This document shows, piece by piece, positions 1-9,236 of a stretch of 64,000 nucleotides of DNA. Source of the DNA: Rhinopithecimicrobium faecis (GTDB lineage: Bacteria > Bacteroidota > Bacteroidia > Sphingobacteriales > Sphingobacteriaceae); assembly GCA_017942165.1 (NCBI GenBank), contig JAGKSB010000012.1:1-64000 (forward strand), in the 5' to 3' direction. Under the pieces are notes generated by a model, which worked only from the letters and a program-made list of their open reading frames with translations, was not told where the DNA came from and ran no database searches. A program made the position numbers and the translations under genes. Positions within the stretch are counted from its first letter, which is position 1. The number at the start of each line of letters is the position of its first letter.

Positions 1-1
1 T

Positions 2-94
2 TTCAATGCTAAATTAAAGGCGTTTCGTAGTGTATTCCGCGGTGTAAGAGATACTACTTTTTTCCTGTATAGAGTCATGAAATTGTATGCTTAA
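2..94 (+). CDS. ISAon1/ISL3-like transposase, C-terminal end (partial)
   Basis: An open frame enters from the left edge and ends at TAA 92-94, giving 30 residues. The segment contains FNAKLKAFRS, FRGVRD and FFLYR, which resembles the C-terminal end of ISAon1-type (DDE ISL3 family) transposases of Bacteroidota, where an aromatic-rich FRGVRD-FFL tail ends in a Tyr-Ala. Only the tail is visible, so it cannot be said whether the element is intact. It points toward a tRNA operon on the opposite strand, a common position for an insertion. The family call rests on recognition of a short tail. Confidence 0.6.
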   Translation, partial: FNAKLKAFRSVFRGVRDTTFFLYRVMKLYA

Positions 95-103
95 TTATTT
101 TCA

Positions 104-129
104 TCCCCCAAACTTTCGGTATGATCCCT
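104..129 (+). mobile_element. Possible right end of the insertion sequence
   Basis: About ten bases after the transposase stop lies a C-run followed by AAACTTTCGGTATGATCCC. A terminal inverted repeat would be expected at this distance. The matching left end is outside the window, so this is inference only. Confidence 0.25.
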
Positions 130-159
130 ATTAATAACGGATCCTCGCTCCAATGGGGC

Positions 160-190
160 AAAAAAAAAGCTTTCTACAAGGTAGAAAGCT
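160..190 (-). terminator. Rho-independent terminator of the tRNA-Thr/Tyr/Thr operon
   Basis: A perfect 10-bp inverted repeat (AGCTTTCTAC / GTAGAAAGCT, 3-base loop, 168-190) is followed on the minus strand by a run of nine T (160-168). It lies 10 bases beyond the 3' end of the last tRNA-Thr. Confidence 0.85.
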
Positions 191-200
191 AAATTTAAAG

Positions 201-273
<73 letters not shown>

Positions 274-279
274 GTTATG

Positions 280-360
280 TGGGGGGAGAAGGATTCGAAC
301 CTTCGAAACCGAAGTAACGGATTTACAGTCCGTCCCATTTGACCGCTCTGGAACCCCCCC
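280..360 (-). tRNA. tRNA-Tyr (anticodon GTA)
   Basis: An 81-base type II tRNA with a long variable arm (TTACTTCGGTTTCG region), anticodon GTA in GACTGTAAATC, T loop TTCGAAT, and an all-G 5' acceptor strand with one G-U closing pair. It sits between two identical tRNA-Thr genes. Confidence 0.95.
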
Positions 361-382
361 ATAACTATTGAAGTTATGTTTG

Positions 383-455
<73 letters not shown>

Positions 456-494
456 TTCTCTTTTTTTGTCAAACCCTTTTTGTTTTTGACTCTG

Positions 495-525
495 CAAATA
501 TCGCAAGGATTTCTAGATTACGCAA
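495..525 (-). promoter_or_regulatory. Promoter of the tRNA-Thr/Tyr/Thr operon
   Basis: On the minus strand a TTG (523-525) and GATATTTG (495-502) are separated by 20 bases. This fits the Bacteroidota -33 TTG / -7 TAnnTTTG layout. The same arrangement occurs before both tRNA-Arg units (16526-16555 and 17104-17133), which strengthens the call. Confidence 0.7.
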
Positions 526-681
526 GTCTTTTTACCATTTTTTTTATTGTACAACGTTAAAATATTGAAAATCACGCAGAAAAATTTTAATCTATTTTCA
601 CTAAAATCACCCTATCGGAACTTTTGACACCCATTTATTTTTTAAAACGCCAAAATGACAGCAAAACACAATAGGCATATC

Positions 682-706
682 TTTTGTTTTAAGCTATAAA
701 ACAAAA
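682..706. promoter_or_regulatory. Inverted repeat just upstream of clpB
   Basis: TTTTGTTTTA and TAAAACAAAA form a perfect 10-bp dyad with a 5-base spacer, ending 10 bases before the clpB start codon. It could be an operator or a leader hairpin. It does not resemble CIRCE (HrcA) or the CtsR heptad. No T-run follows, so it is not a terminator. Confidence 0.4.
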
Positions 707-716
707 TTTATAGATC

Positions 717-3308
717 ATGAATTTCAATAACTTTACCATTAAAGCGCAAGAGGCTATACAAAAAGCCTCTGAAATTGCTACTGGAAACCAACAGCAAGCT
801 ATTGAAAATGCGCATATATTAAAAGCTTTACTCTTAGTGGATGAAAATATTACTTCGCACCTACTGAAAAAGCTTAATGTCAATATCCCCTATTTAAAAA
901 CTGAATTAGATAAACAACTTGAAGCATTACCGAAAGTTACTGGTTCGAACGTCTATTTAAGCAATGATGCCAATAGCACCCTGCAAAAAGCGACGTCCCT
1001 ACTTAAAGACTTTAATGATGACTTTATTTCTATTGAACATATTTTATTAGCCTTAGTCGATCGGAACGATAAGACGGCATCGCTATTAAAGGATTTAGGG
1101 GTTTCTTCTAAAGACCTAAAGGTCGCAATAAAAGAACTGCGTGGCAATAGCCGTGTAACGGATCAGAATGCCGAAGCCTCCTACAATGCGCTAGGCAAAT
1201 ATGCACGTAACTTAAATGAATATGCTGAATCGGGAAAATTAGACCCTGTCATTGGGCGCGATGAGGAAATCCGCCGTGTGATGCAGATTCTTTCAAGACG
1301 CACAAAGAATAACCCCATGCTAGTGGGTGAGCCAGGTGTGGGTAAGACTGCAATTGCGGAGGGTATCGCCCACCGTATTATTAAAGGTGATGCACCGGAA
1401 AACTTAAAGACTAAGACCGTATTTTCATTGGATATGGGCTCCTTAATTGCGGGAGCAAAATATAAGGGTGAATTTGAAGAACGCTTGAAAGCCGTCGTAA
1501 AGGAAGTGGCGGACTCCGATGGGGAGATTATACTTTTTATCGATGAGATTCATACCCTTGTGGGTGCTGGAGGTGGTGAAGGGGCTATGGATGCCGCCAA
1601 TATCCTAAAACCGGCGTTAGCCCGTGGAGAGCTGCGCACCATTGGGGCGACCACGCTTAATGAGTATCAAAAATATTTTGAGAAAGATAAAGCTTTGGAA
1701 CGTCGCTTTCAGAAAGTTTTGGTGGAAGAGCCTAACACTGCTGATGCTATTTCTATTCTACGTGGAATAAAAGAAAAATATGAGACGCACCATAAAGTAC
1801 GTATTCTTGATGAGGCTATTATTGCTTCTGTAGAATTATCTCAACGCTATATTACAGACCGCTTCTTACCGGATAAGGCAATTGACTTAATAGACGAGGC
1901 GGCGGCAAAATTGCGCTTAGAGATGGACTCCGTGCCGGAGGCCGTCGATGAGATCGAACGCCGTATTATGCAGCTTGAGATTGAGCGCGAGGCGATCAAA
2001 CGGGAAAATGATACCCGCAAAGTAATGGAGCTTTCGGAGACTATTGCGAATCTATCCAACGAACGGGATAGTTTGCGCGCGGCTTGGCAATCGGAAAAAG
2101 GACTTGTAGATCAAGTCAATCAGCTGGCTCAAGATATTGAAAATTTTAAACTTGAAGCGGAGCAAGCTGAGCGTGCTGGAGACTACGGCAAGGTTGCTGA
2201 AATCCGCTATGGACGCATCAAAGATGCACAAGCGAAAGCGGAGACCTTAAAGGTGGAGCTTGCGGATAAGCAAGCGAGCAACCGCATGCTCAAGGAAGAA
2301 GTTACTACGGAAGATATTGCCGGTGTAGTAGCGCGCTGGACGGGCATTCCCATCACGCGCATGATTCAATCGGAACGTGAAAAGCTGCTTCACCTTGAGG
2401 AGGAACTGCATAAACGTGTTGCTGGACAAGATGAAGCCATTGAAGCAATTTCTGATGCTATACGTCGCTCGCGAGCAGGATTGTCAGATCAGAAAAGACC
2501 GATTGGATCTTTTATATTCCTAGGTACTACGGGTGTAGGTAAGACGGAGTTAGCAAAAGCTTTAGCTGAATTTCTCTTTAATGATGAGCAATCTATGGTG
2601 CGTATAGATATGTCAGAATACCAAGAACGACATGCTGTATCGCGACTCGTGGGAGCGCCTCCGGGCTATGTGGGTTATGAGGAAGGTGGACAGCTTACTG
2701 AAGCGGTACGCCGTAGACCCTACTCCGTAGTGCTCTTAGATGAGGTCGAAAAAGCGCACCCTGATGTATTTAATATCCTCCTTCAAGTATTAGATGATGG
2801 CCATCTAACGGATAATAAAGGGCGTGTGGTAAACTTTAAAAATACCATTATTATTATGACCTCGAATACGGGTTCACATATTATCCAAGAGAATTTCAGT
2901 CACCTTAATGAGGAGAATAAGGAGGAAGTGATCGCTAAGACGCGAGCTGAAGTATTTGAACTTTTGCAGAAATCTATCCGTCCTGAATTTTTGAATAGAA
3001 TCGATGAAGTAATTATGTTTACCCCATTGAGCCGCTCAGAAATTGCTGATATCGTAAAATTGCAGTTTTCACATATGCAGCAACAGCTCGCAGCAATGGA
3101 TATGCATATTAGCGCTACGGAGGAAGCATTGGATTGGCTAGCACAGTTAGGCTACGACCCTATTTATGGCGCTAGACCTTTGAAAAGAGTGATTCAGAAA
3201 CGTATTCTCAATGAGCTTTCCAAAGATATTCTTGCTGGAAAAATCACGAAAGATGCAGCGATAAAACTGGATGTCTTCGACGGGAAGTTTGTCTTTATAA
3301 ACAAATAA
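717..3308 (+). CDS. clpB: ATP-dependent disaggregase ClpB
   Basis: Cytosolic AAA+ chaperone that, with DnaK, pulls proteins out of aggregates after stress. The 863 residues show the full ClpB order: N-terminal Clp repeats (about 1-145), first AAA+ module with Walker A GEPGVGKT (204-211) and Walker B ILFIDE (272-277), the coiled-coil middle domain (about 400-530) that separates ClpB from ClpA/ClpC, second AAA+ module with GTTGVGKT (603-610) and VVLLDE (671-676), and a C-terminal D2-small domain. Length is normal for the family. The ATG start directly precedes the Clp-N motif. A 10-bp dyad lies just upstream and may take part in stress control. Confidence 0.97.
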   Translation: MNFNNFTIKAQEAIQKASEIATGNQQQAIENAHILKALLLVDENITSHLLKKLNVNIPYLKTELDKQLEALPKVTGSNVYLSNDANSTLQKATSLLKDFNDDFISIEHILLALVDRNDKTASLLKDLGVSSKDLKVAIKELRGNSRVTDQNAEASYNALGKYARNLNEYAESGKLDPVIGRDEEIRRVMQILSRRTKNNPMLVGEPGVGKTAIAEGIAHRIIKGDAPENLKTKTVFSLDMGSLIAGAKYKGEFEERLKAVVKEVADSDGEIILFIDEIHTLVGAGGGEGAMDAANILKPALARGELRTIGATTLNEYQKYFEKDKALERRFQKVLVEEPNTADAISILRGIKEKYETHHKVRILDEAIIASVELSQRYITDRFLPDKAIDLIDEAAAKLRLEMDSVPEAVDEIERRIMQLEIEREAIKRENDTRKVMELSETIANLSNERDSLRAAWQSEKGLVDQVNQLAQDIENFKLEAEQAERAGDYGKVAEIRYGRIKDAQAKAETLKVELADKQASNRMLKEEVTTEDIAGVVARWTGIPITRMIQSEREKLLHLEEELHKRVAGQDEAIEAISDAIRRSRAGLSDQKRPIGSFIFLGTTGVGKTELAKALAEFLFNDEQSMVRIDMSEYQERHAVSRLVGAPPGYVGYEEGGQLTEAVRRRPYSVVLLDEVEKAHPDVFNILLQVLDDGHLTDNKGRVVNFKNTIIIMTSNTGSHIIQENFSHLNEENKEEVIAKTRAEVFELLQKSIRPEFLNRIDEVIMFTPLSRSEIADIVKLQFSHMQQQLAAMDMHISATEEALDWLAQLGYDPIYGARPLKRVIQKRILNELSKDILAGKITKDAAIKLDVFDGKFVFINK

Positions 3309-3352
3309 TCCCGAAGGGTTTAACAAAAAAATATTAAAAGAAAAGCTTACCT

Positions 3353-4213
3353 ATGAAATTTGGTCAATTACCGGATAGCGCAGACGTAGATTTCAGCTTT
3401 ATAGATACACCTATAGAGACCCGGGAGCTACTAAACAGGAATCCTGTAGCCGAAAGAATTAAGCTGCATATTGGTCTTCCGAAGTTTAATAAGAAGGACT
3501 TGGCAGCCATCTATCCGGCGAAAGTTAAGGAAGAACTTACCTGCTATGCCGGTATGTTTAATGCGATTGAGTTTAACGCGACATTCTATAAGACTCCGTC
3601 TAAGGATCAAGTTGTAAGCTGGAAGAATAAGACAGGAAAAGAATTCTTATTTTTCCCAAAGGTGCCGCAAAGCATCAGCCACTACAGTAGGCTTCTGAAG
3701 ACGCGGGAGAAAGTAATTGCATTTTGTGATGCCATCGCATGCTTTGAGGAACAGTTAGGCTCCGCATTCTTGCAGATGCACGACAATTACAAGGCTAAGG
3801 ATGCGGAGCGGCTAGTAAATTTTATCGCTGATTTCCCGATGGGATACCCCTTAGCGATTGAGCTTAGAAATGAGTCATGGTTTGAACGCTTGGGCCAAGA
3901 AAACCATTTTCCAGTAATGGAACCTATATTTAAGGCTATGCAAACTAAGGGAATGGCCACGGTATTGGTGGATACACCTGGGCGTAGGGATGTCCTTCAT
4001 ATGCGGTTGACGACGCCGCAAGCTTTTATACGGTTTGTCGCTACAGGAATTCCGGAGATCGACAGGCAGCGGCTAGATGCCTGGGCCGAACGTATTCGGG
4101 AATGGCATGCCTTAGGCCTTCAGGAGGTGAACTTCTTCGTTCATCAGCAGATTGCCGCAGAGATTCCTTTATATACGAGCTACCTGAAGGAAAAACTGCA
4201 AGATATTAGTTAA
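3353..4213 (+). CDS. DUF72 (YecE-like) family protein
   Basis: The 286-residue protein belongs to the DUF72 family, a TIM-barrel-like fold of unknown biochemical role. Family hallmarks are the N-terminal region after residue 40, the FNAIEFNATFYKTPS segment, FLFFPKVP, and the IELRNESWF strand. It starts 44 bases after clpB and could be read together with it, although nothing links the functions. A shared hairpin terminator follows. No metal or nucleotide motif is obvious. Confidence 0.85.
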   Translation: MKFGQLPDSADVDFSFIDTPIETRELLNRNPVAERIKLHIGLPKFNKKDLAAIYPAKVKEELTCYAGMFNAIEFNATFYKTPSKDQVVSWKNKTGKEFLFFPKVPQSISHYSRLLKTREKVIAFCDAIACFEEQLGSAFLQMHDNYKAKDAERLVNFIADFPMGYPLAIELRNESWFERLGQENHFPVMEPIFKAMQTKGMATVLVDTPGRRDVLHMRLTTPQAFIRFVATGIPEIDRQRLDAWAERIREWHALGLQEVNFFVHQQIAAEIPLYTSYLKEKLQDIS

Positions 4214-4217
4214 CATA

Positions 4218-4260
4218 AAAAAATCCCTCCATGCACCAAAGATGTAAGGAGGGATTTTTT
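4218..4260. terminator. Bidirectional terminator
   Basis: AAAAAATCCCTCC and GGAGGGATTTTTT form a 13-bp hairpin flanked by A-run and T-run. It lies between the convergent DUF72 and TPR genes and can serve both. Confidence 0.85.
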
Positions 4261-4279
4261 TTATAATACGCTGAGCAGG

Positions 4280-5347
4280 TTAGTTTTCCTCCTCCTCCAG
4301 CGCCTCAAATTTCTCAAAGTCAGCGTCAGCTCCTTGCTGATCGCCCAAGCGCGCTTTAATATCCCCACGATATTGATAAAGATCAGAATAATAGGGATTC
4401 AAAGCGATAGCAGACGTATAGTCGGCCAATGCCCCCTCCCAATCTTCCATGCGCTCCTTCAGATCGGCACGTAATGTAAGCGGGTAAAAATCATCTTTTG
4501 CTAAGTCAATCCACATATTATAGTCTGCCAAAGCGAGCTCATTCATCGCCAAGCGCTCATAGAGGGAAGCTCTTTCTTCAAAGACAATCGGTGTCTCCGC
4601 TTTTAAAGCTAAAGCATGCGTGTAGTCTGCTAAAGACTCCTCAAAGCAGCCTAAAGATTCCATTAATTTAGCGCGAAAGATAAAAGCCTGCTGAAAGGTA
4701 GGGTCTAATGCCAAGGCGCTATTGAAATCCGCCAATGCGGAGGTATATTGTATTGTCTTCGCATAGATGGCACCGCGAAACACATAGGTCGATGCCTGCT
4801 CCGCCAAGCGTAGTGAGCGGCTATATAAATCGATCGCTTTTAAATAGTCAAAGGCATGCACATAAGCTAAAGCAAGCTCATGATAGCCATCCACCTGTGT
4901 CGGGTTTAGCGACACCTGCACCTCCAGCTCCGCAATCTCAGGGCTGTCGGCAATTAACTCCTCCAGCTGCTCCTTATTTTCCAGCCACTCTAAAAGACTG
5001 TGGTAGTTAAAATCTAGTCGCTTAGCAACTTGATAATCGTAGAATGCCCCTTCATCATCATTCAAAAGCTGATTTATAACCCAACGACCGGCATAAAAGA
5101 AAGGCTCCTTTGGGAACGCTTCAATGGCTTTCGTATATACATTTAAGGCCGCTTGATAATCTGCAATCAAGTAGTAATGCAGGGCTTCCTTACTGTATGC
5201 CACTGCTGCTAAGGCTGCATCATCACCTGTTGCTGCAGGCTTCTCCACGGATAAAAAATCTGTAATGGGCAAATTCCCATAATTAGCCAATGCTATAGCC
5301 TGACTTTGGCTTGCTAAATCTGTTATAATCAACGTCTCTTCCCTCAT
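4280..5347 (-). CDS. Tetratricopeptide-repeat protein
   Basis: A 355-residue protein made almost wholly of TPR helix pairs. Repeats can be read from about residue 50 to 90 and continuously from about 155 to the end, with units such as YVFRGAIYAKTIQYTSALAD and LYQYRGDIKARLGDQQGADA that keep the small-hydrophobic TPR spacing. There is no signal peptide or membrane segment, so it is probably cytosolic. TPR proteins serve as protein-binding scaffolds; the partner is not evident. The C-terminus is very acidic. It lies 38 bases downstream of the C40 peptidase and may share its transcript. Confidence 0.85.
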   Translation of the reverse strand: MREETLIITDLASQSQAIALANYGNLPITDFLSVEKPAATGDDAALAAVAYSKEALHYYLIADYQAALNVYTKAIEAFPKEPFFYAGRWVINQLLNDDEGAFYDYQVAKRLDFNYHSLLEWLENKEQLEELIADSPEIAELEVQVSLNPTQVDGYHELALAYVHAFDYLKAIDLYSRSLRLAEQASTYVFRGAIYAKTIQYTSALADFNSALALDPTFQQAFIFRAKLMESLGCFEESLADYTHALALKAETPIVFEERASLYERLAMNELALADYNMWIDLAKDDFYPLTLRADLKERMEDWEGALADYTSAIALNPYYSDLYQYRGDIKARLGDQQGADADFEKFEALEEEEN

Positions 5348-5385
5348 CTATTCGAAAATTTCTACTCCGTAAAATTAATTAGAAT

Positions 5386-6180
5386 CTATGATACATTTGT
5401 ATATCTTTTAATAATTCTAAGTTTATGGGAATACTTCTGAAGCTCCTCATTATAGATCCCTGTGGCATCCATGCGATCGATACGTACGGAAGCCGAAGCG
5501 TGGATGATATGCTCCTGATCTAACATAATGCCTACATGGGTAATTTTCCCATTTTCATTATCGAAAAAGGCCAAATCACCGGCTTGAATCATGGATATAA
5601 AGTCTACCGTATCGCCAGCTGCTGCTTGCTGGTAGGCATCTCGTGGCAGGTAGTAGCCAAAATGTCTATATACAACCTGCGAAAATCCGGAGCAATCGAT
5701 TCCTGTACGGCTACGCCCTCCCCATAGATAGGGACTCAGGTGATAGGATTTAGCGACAGCAACGATATCCTGCGCAAAATCCTCCTTCACGGGAACGTGT
5801 AAGGAAGCATGAAAATGGTATTCCGCATCCCCTAGCTTCCAGCTTCCCAAGCTGAGTGGTATAAATGTGCCATGCTGCAAGTCTATCTGCGTGGTCCCTA
5901 AAGTTGCTTTGCTCAGCGTCGTGTCGAGGCCTACAAGTGCTTTTGGCAATTGCAACCATGCGCTATAGGCTTCTTGCGTGACGCGGGAAAACTGACCTTC
6001 TTGAATCCATCCCTCATACTGATCCGAAGTCGTACGAATGCGCACCCAACCTGCGGCAGCTTCTAAAATTTCAAAATGCTCTAAAAATAAAAGCTGAGAG
6101 ACCATCTCTGAACGATGTGCGGCCTCTGCTCGCATAGGAATAATGGATAAGCGGCATGCCGCATAAATATTCGTAATCAC
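5386..6180 (-). CDS. C40 (NlpC/P60) peptidase with N-terminal SH3b domain
   Basis: Cell-wall peptide hydrolase of the NlpC/P60 class, which usually cuts the D-Glu to diamino-acid bond of muropeptides. Residues 1-65 form a bacterial SH3-like domain (MRAEAAHRSEMVSQLLF). The catalytic domain covers about 130-262, with Cys163 in IDCSGFSQVVYRHFG, His215 in THVGIML and His227 in IIHAS. No signal peptide is seen, as in the YkfC-like cytosolic members that recycle muropeptides, so a role in peptidoglycan recycling is likely but inferred. 264 residues is a normal length. Confidence 0.9.
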   Translation of the reverse strand: MITNIYAACRLSIIPMRAEAAHRSEMVSQLLFLEHFEILEAAAGWVRIRTTSDQYEGWIQEGQFSRVTQEAYSAWLQLPKALVGLDTTLSKATLGTTQIDLQHGTFIPLSLGSWKLGDAEYHFHASLHVPVKEDFAQDIVAVAKSYHLSPYLWGGRSRTGIDCSGFSQVVYRHFGYYLPRDAYQQAAAGDTVDFISMIQAGDLAFFDNENGKITHVGIMLDQEHIIHASASVRIDRMDATGIYNEELQKYSHKLRIIKRYTNVS

Positions 6181-6252
6181 GATAAAAACAATTTAATGGG
6201 TAAATATGTTATTTAAATAGTTAATCTAAGGTATCATTAAATATTGAATTAT

Positions 6253-6726
6253 ATGAGCGCTCACAACTTAAATTTTCAACGTATCCTCGTTGCCCTGGAT
6301 GATACTCCATGTGCGGGAAAGGCCTTGATTTATGCGCGTAGTTTAGTCGAGATGTATGGCGCATCCGTAGCCCTTATTACGGTGACTCAGCCTACATCAC
6401 CTGCAAGCTATGGTGCCGACCCTCTATTGGGGCAGCAGCCCTTAATTGTACCTGAAGTTTCAGAAATTCAGCAGGAAGCGGCACAGCGTTATTTACAAAA
6501 AGTAGCCGATGACTTTAATTTGGCCAAAGAGGTATTTATTTTCAATCGTGTAGGCCGTGTTAAGGATGAGATTCTAGCGGTCGCTATGGAGTGGACAGCA
6601 GACTTAATAGTCATAGGCTCCAATGGAAAGACAGGCTTTGAACATTTTATATCAGGATCGGTTTCTGAATCCGTCATTCGTAAAGCCCCCTGCCCCGTAT
6701 TTGTAGTTCCGGTGAACTGCGATTAA
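6253..6726 (+). CDS. Universal stress protein (UspA family)
   Basis: A single Usp domain of 157 residues: RILVALDDTPCAGKAL at the N-terminus and the ATP-binding motif GSNGKTGFEHFISGSVSESV near the C-terminus (G-x2-G-x9-G-S/T type), so it should bind ATP. It probably acts in the cytosol in stress or energy-limitation responses; the partner is unknown. A TTG at 6244 would add three residues, but the ATG at 6253 fits the family start better. A hairpin terminator follows. Confidence 0.92.
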   Translation: MSAHNLNFQRILVALDDTPCAGKALIYARSLVEMYGASVALITVTQPTSPASYGADPLLGQQPLIVPEVSEIQQEAAQRYLQKVADDFNLAKEVFIFNRVGRVKDEILAVAMEWTADLIVIGSNGKTGFEHFISGSVSESVIRKAPCPVFVVPVNCD

Positions 6727-6732
6727 AAAAAG

Positions 6733-6771
6733 AAGGTCCCAATTTATTTAAATTAGGACCTTACTTTTTGT
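6733..6771 (+). terminator. Terminator after the universal stress gene
   Basis: AAGGTCCCAATTT pairs with AAATTAGGACCTT (one mismatch, 6733-6762), followed by a T-rich stretch. It also stands in front of the convergent RNA methyltransferase gene. Confidence 0.7.
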
Positions 6772-6790
6772 AAAATTTCTTCGCTAGGAA

Positions 6791-7972
6791 TTATTTTTTT
6801 ATTAAACGTGCGATAAACATGGTATCAGCTTGCTGTTTGTAGCCCGCTAAATAGCTCATTTTCTCACGTGTAAATCCTAATTCTTCTTCGATATAGGCTA
6901 CGACCTCTTCATTCTCTTTAGCGAATACCGAGCAGGTGATATAAATTAAGGGAGCTCCCTTTTTCACGTGCTTAGCGACATTAGTGACAATATTCTTCTG
7001 TAAAGTAGCAAATTCTGTGAGTTGCTCTTTACGGAAAATAGATAGCTGCTCTGGCGTACGTCCCCAAGTTCCTGATCCTGAGCAAGGCGCATCAAGGATG
7101 ACGCCATCAAACTGCTCTGCACCAAGGACTTCGCTCGTGTCTGCTAATAAATCTATAATGCGCTTTCTGTAGTTTCGAATTCCCGCATTTGCAAATCGCT
7201 CATCTAAATTTTTCAATATACTCATGCGTACATCGGAAACTAGGAGGTTAACTTGTGGAAAATGGTCTAAGAACAGCAATGCCTTACCCCCCGATGCCGC
7301 ACAAGCATCCCACCAATTTTCCCTTGGTGAAGCTTGCATAAAGCTGATGGTCTGCTGTGACGATAAATCCTGCACCTCAAAGAGCCCTTCTAAAGGCTTA
7401 TGTGCTTGCAGGGATGTCCCATTTTTAAAGGCTAAGGTATAGGCATCGATCTCATGGAAAGTGATATCCTCGGCTTTAAGGTATGCTTTTACGCGGCTTG
7501 CGGATGATTTCTTAAGGCGTATAAATAAATCAGGCTGTTGAAACTGATTCGTCAAATAAGCGTCTAGCGCTATGCTTGGAGAGATCTCTTCTGCGAAAAT
7601 ATTTACCGCAGACAGCTGAAAGTCAGCGTGCTCCTTTAGATAAGCGATTTTCTCCACTAACGGAAGGGACATCGTATCGTATAATTCGGGCTTATAGATA
7701 TATACGATGTCCGATTGACTTTCACAGAGGTATTCAGCCATTGCTAAGCGCTCAACTAATGTAGCGCCATCAAAAGCATGTCCCAACCTAAAATAATTAT
7801 AACACAGTCGGGAGGCATTACGGCGATCTTTAGATCCCATCTGCTTATTCTCCTTAAAGAACTGCGTTAAATAACGCGCGAAAGGCACACGCAATCCTGC
7901 GTATCCTGCTAATATTCTTTCGAACGTGCGCACTTGAAAATGCGTACGTTTTTCACTAATTTCAATTCCCAA
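6791..7972 (-). CDS. RsmB/NOP-type RNA (cytosine-C5) methyltransferase
   Basis: SAM-dependent enzyme that puts a methyl group on a cytosine C5 of RNA, most likely 16S rRNA. The 393 residues carry motif I WDACAASGGK (221-230), motif IV DAPCSGSG with Cys297, and motif VI TCS with the nucleophile Cys347; two cysteines are the hallmark of the RNA m5C class. The N-terminal 130 residues are helical and resemble the NusB-like part of RsmB but are divergent. The target cytosine cannot be read from sequence. The stop is one base from the end of the next upstream gene, so it is probably co-transcribed with it. Confidence 0.9.
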   Translation of the reverse strand: MGIEISEKRTHFQVRTFERILAGYAGLRVPFARYLTQFFKENKQMGSKDRRNASRLCYNYFRLGHAFDGATLVERLAMAEYLCESQSDIVYIYKPELYDTMSLPLVEKIAYLKEHADFQLSAVNIFAEEISPSIALDAYLTNQFQQPDLFIRLKKSSASRVKAYLKAEDITFHEIDAYTLAFKNGTSLQAHKPLEGLFEVQDLSSQQTISFMQASPRENWWDACAASGGKALLFLDHFPQVNLLVSDVRMSILKNLDERFANAGIRNYRKRIIDLLADTSEVLGAEQFDGVILDAPCSGSGTWGRTPEQLSIFRKEQLTEFATLQKNIVTNVAKHVKKGAPLIYITCSVFAKENEEVVAYIEEELGFTREKMSYLAGYKQQADTMFIARLIKK

Positions 7973-7973
7973 A

Positions 7974-9236
7974 CTAATTTAATTTAAAAGATCCATTTTC
8001 AAAAGTCATAAACCCTACGGCTTTATTAACATACCCATACTGCGGGTTATATTGAAAATGAAAAGAGTTGTGTAAGCCTTGAAAATCTCTTTTCAATACA
8101 TGCTTTGTGTAGTCAGCACCATATTCAGCGATCAGCTGCGCAAAATACCTGCCCGCGTCATAACCTTTAAAAGCGTATTCTGTCGGGCTGATGGTAAACT
8201 TCTTGCGGTATGCAAAGGTAAACTTTCGTGCTAAATCGCTCTCCTCATCTACGGTATAGGAGGTGCTTACGGTAACTTTAAAGTTATTGATATGGCTGTA
8301 GCCATCAAAAGAAATTTTTGACCAGTTTGGATGCCCAAATACGGAGATCTCATAAGGATAATCTTCCATCTGTGCTTCCAGCTTATTCATAAAAGTCTTT
8401 ATCTGAAAGGAGCTTGTGCTCCCGCAAACAATCAGGTTATTACCAATTAAAGACATGGCTTCCCCTAAGGCGTCTAGAGACTGTACGACTTCCACAGTTG
8501 CAGACTTATTGTACCCCAACAATTCCGACTGAAAGGTCGCTAGGTACTGTTTCGCATCCGTATCAGGGGTTTCAAAAATAATAATGCGATCTCCTGGCGT
8601 GAATTTCTTAGCTACATATTTCGCCATAGCTTCCATATGTGTTTGTATAGAAGGCGTAATAGACACTAAGTTAGGGTTATTAAATTCTGTCGCTTTAGAT
8701 GCTGCTAAAGGAGAAACCTGCAGGATATTTCTGTTTGTTAAGCCTGCTGAGAAGGCACGTATTTCCTTGGGATATACAGGGCCAACAATCAATATAGACT
8801 CGTTGACGCTTTTATTTGCTGCGAGCTGTTGATTCTTCGCCTGATCATCTTCAGAATCTAAAATTTTCAACTTAAAAGGGCGTGTTGTTGCGGCAACTTC
8901 TTGCACGCCAATTTCAAAACCTTGGTAATAGTCTAGGGCTAACGCGGAGCGCTTTACATCCTCCTCAGAAACGCGTGTACCAGGAATTCTATTTAGTTGA
9001 AAAGGTAATACCAAGGAGATGGTATTATTTAAAAGGTGCTTTTCTAAGCTATTTTTTGCGGCCGTTTCGGCGGCATTCTTCGGAGTTACAACGACAGTAG
9101 GCTCCTCTACTTTTTGGTTAGAGGAGCTTAATATTGTCTTTTTTGTTGTACAGCTGGCAACACTTAAAGCAAGTAGTGCCGCTATCCATATTTTATTCCC
9201 ACTCAATGGTTGCTGGTGGTTTAGAACTAATGTCAT
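7974..9236 (-). CDS. Periplasmic-binding-fold lipoprotein (LppC / ABC substrate-binding-like)
   Basis: A 420-residue lipoprotein with a hydrophobic segment and lipobox LSVASC (Cys29 counted from the ATG). The rest is a type I periplasmic-binding fold: [28 protein letters not shown] and the later [17 protein letters not shown]. Such proteins bind amino acids or, as in LpoA, regulate cell-wall synthases; no transporter genes are adjacent. The ATG at 9236 overlaps guaA by 44 bases. A TTG at 9206 would overlap by 14 and give a shorter, more typical signal peptide, so the start is uncertain. Confidence 0.75.
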   Translation of the reverse strand: MTLVLNHQQPLSGNKIWIAALLALSVASCTTKKTILSSSNQKVEEPTVVVTPKNAAETAAKNSLEKHLLNNTISLVLPFQLNRIPGTRVSEEDVKRSALALDYYQGFEIGVQEVAATTRPFKLKILDSEDDQAKNQQLAANKSVNESILIVGPVYPKEIRAFSAGLTNRNILQVSPLAASKATEFNNPNLVSITPSIQTHMEAMAKYVAKKFTPGDRIIIFETPDTDAKQYLATFQSELLGYNKSATVEVVQSLDALGEAMSLIGNNLIVCGSTSSFQIKTFMNKLEAQMEDYPYEISVFGHPNWSKISFDGYSHINNFKVTVSTSYTVDEESDLARKFTFAYRKKFTISPTEYAFKGYDAGRYFAQLIAEYGADYTKHVLKRDFQGLHNSFHFQYNPQYGYVNKAVGFMTFENGSFKLN

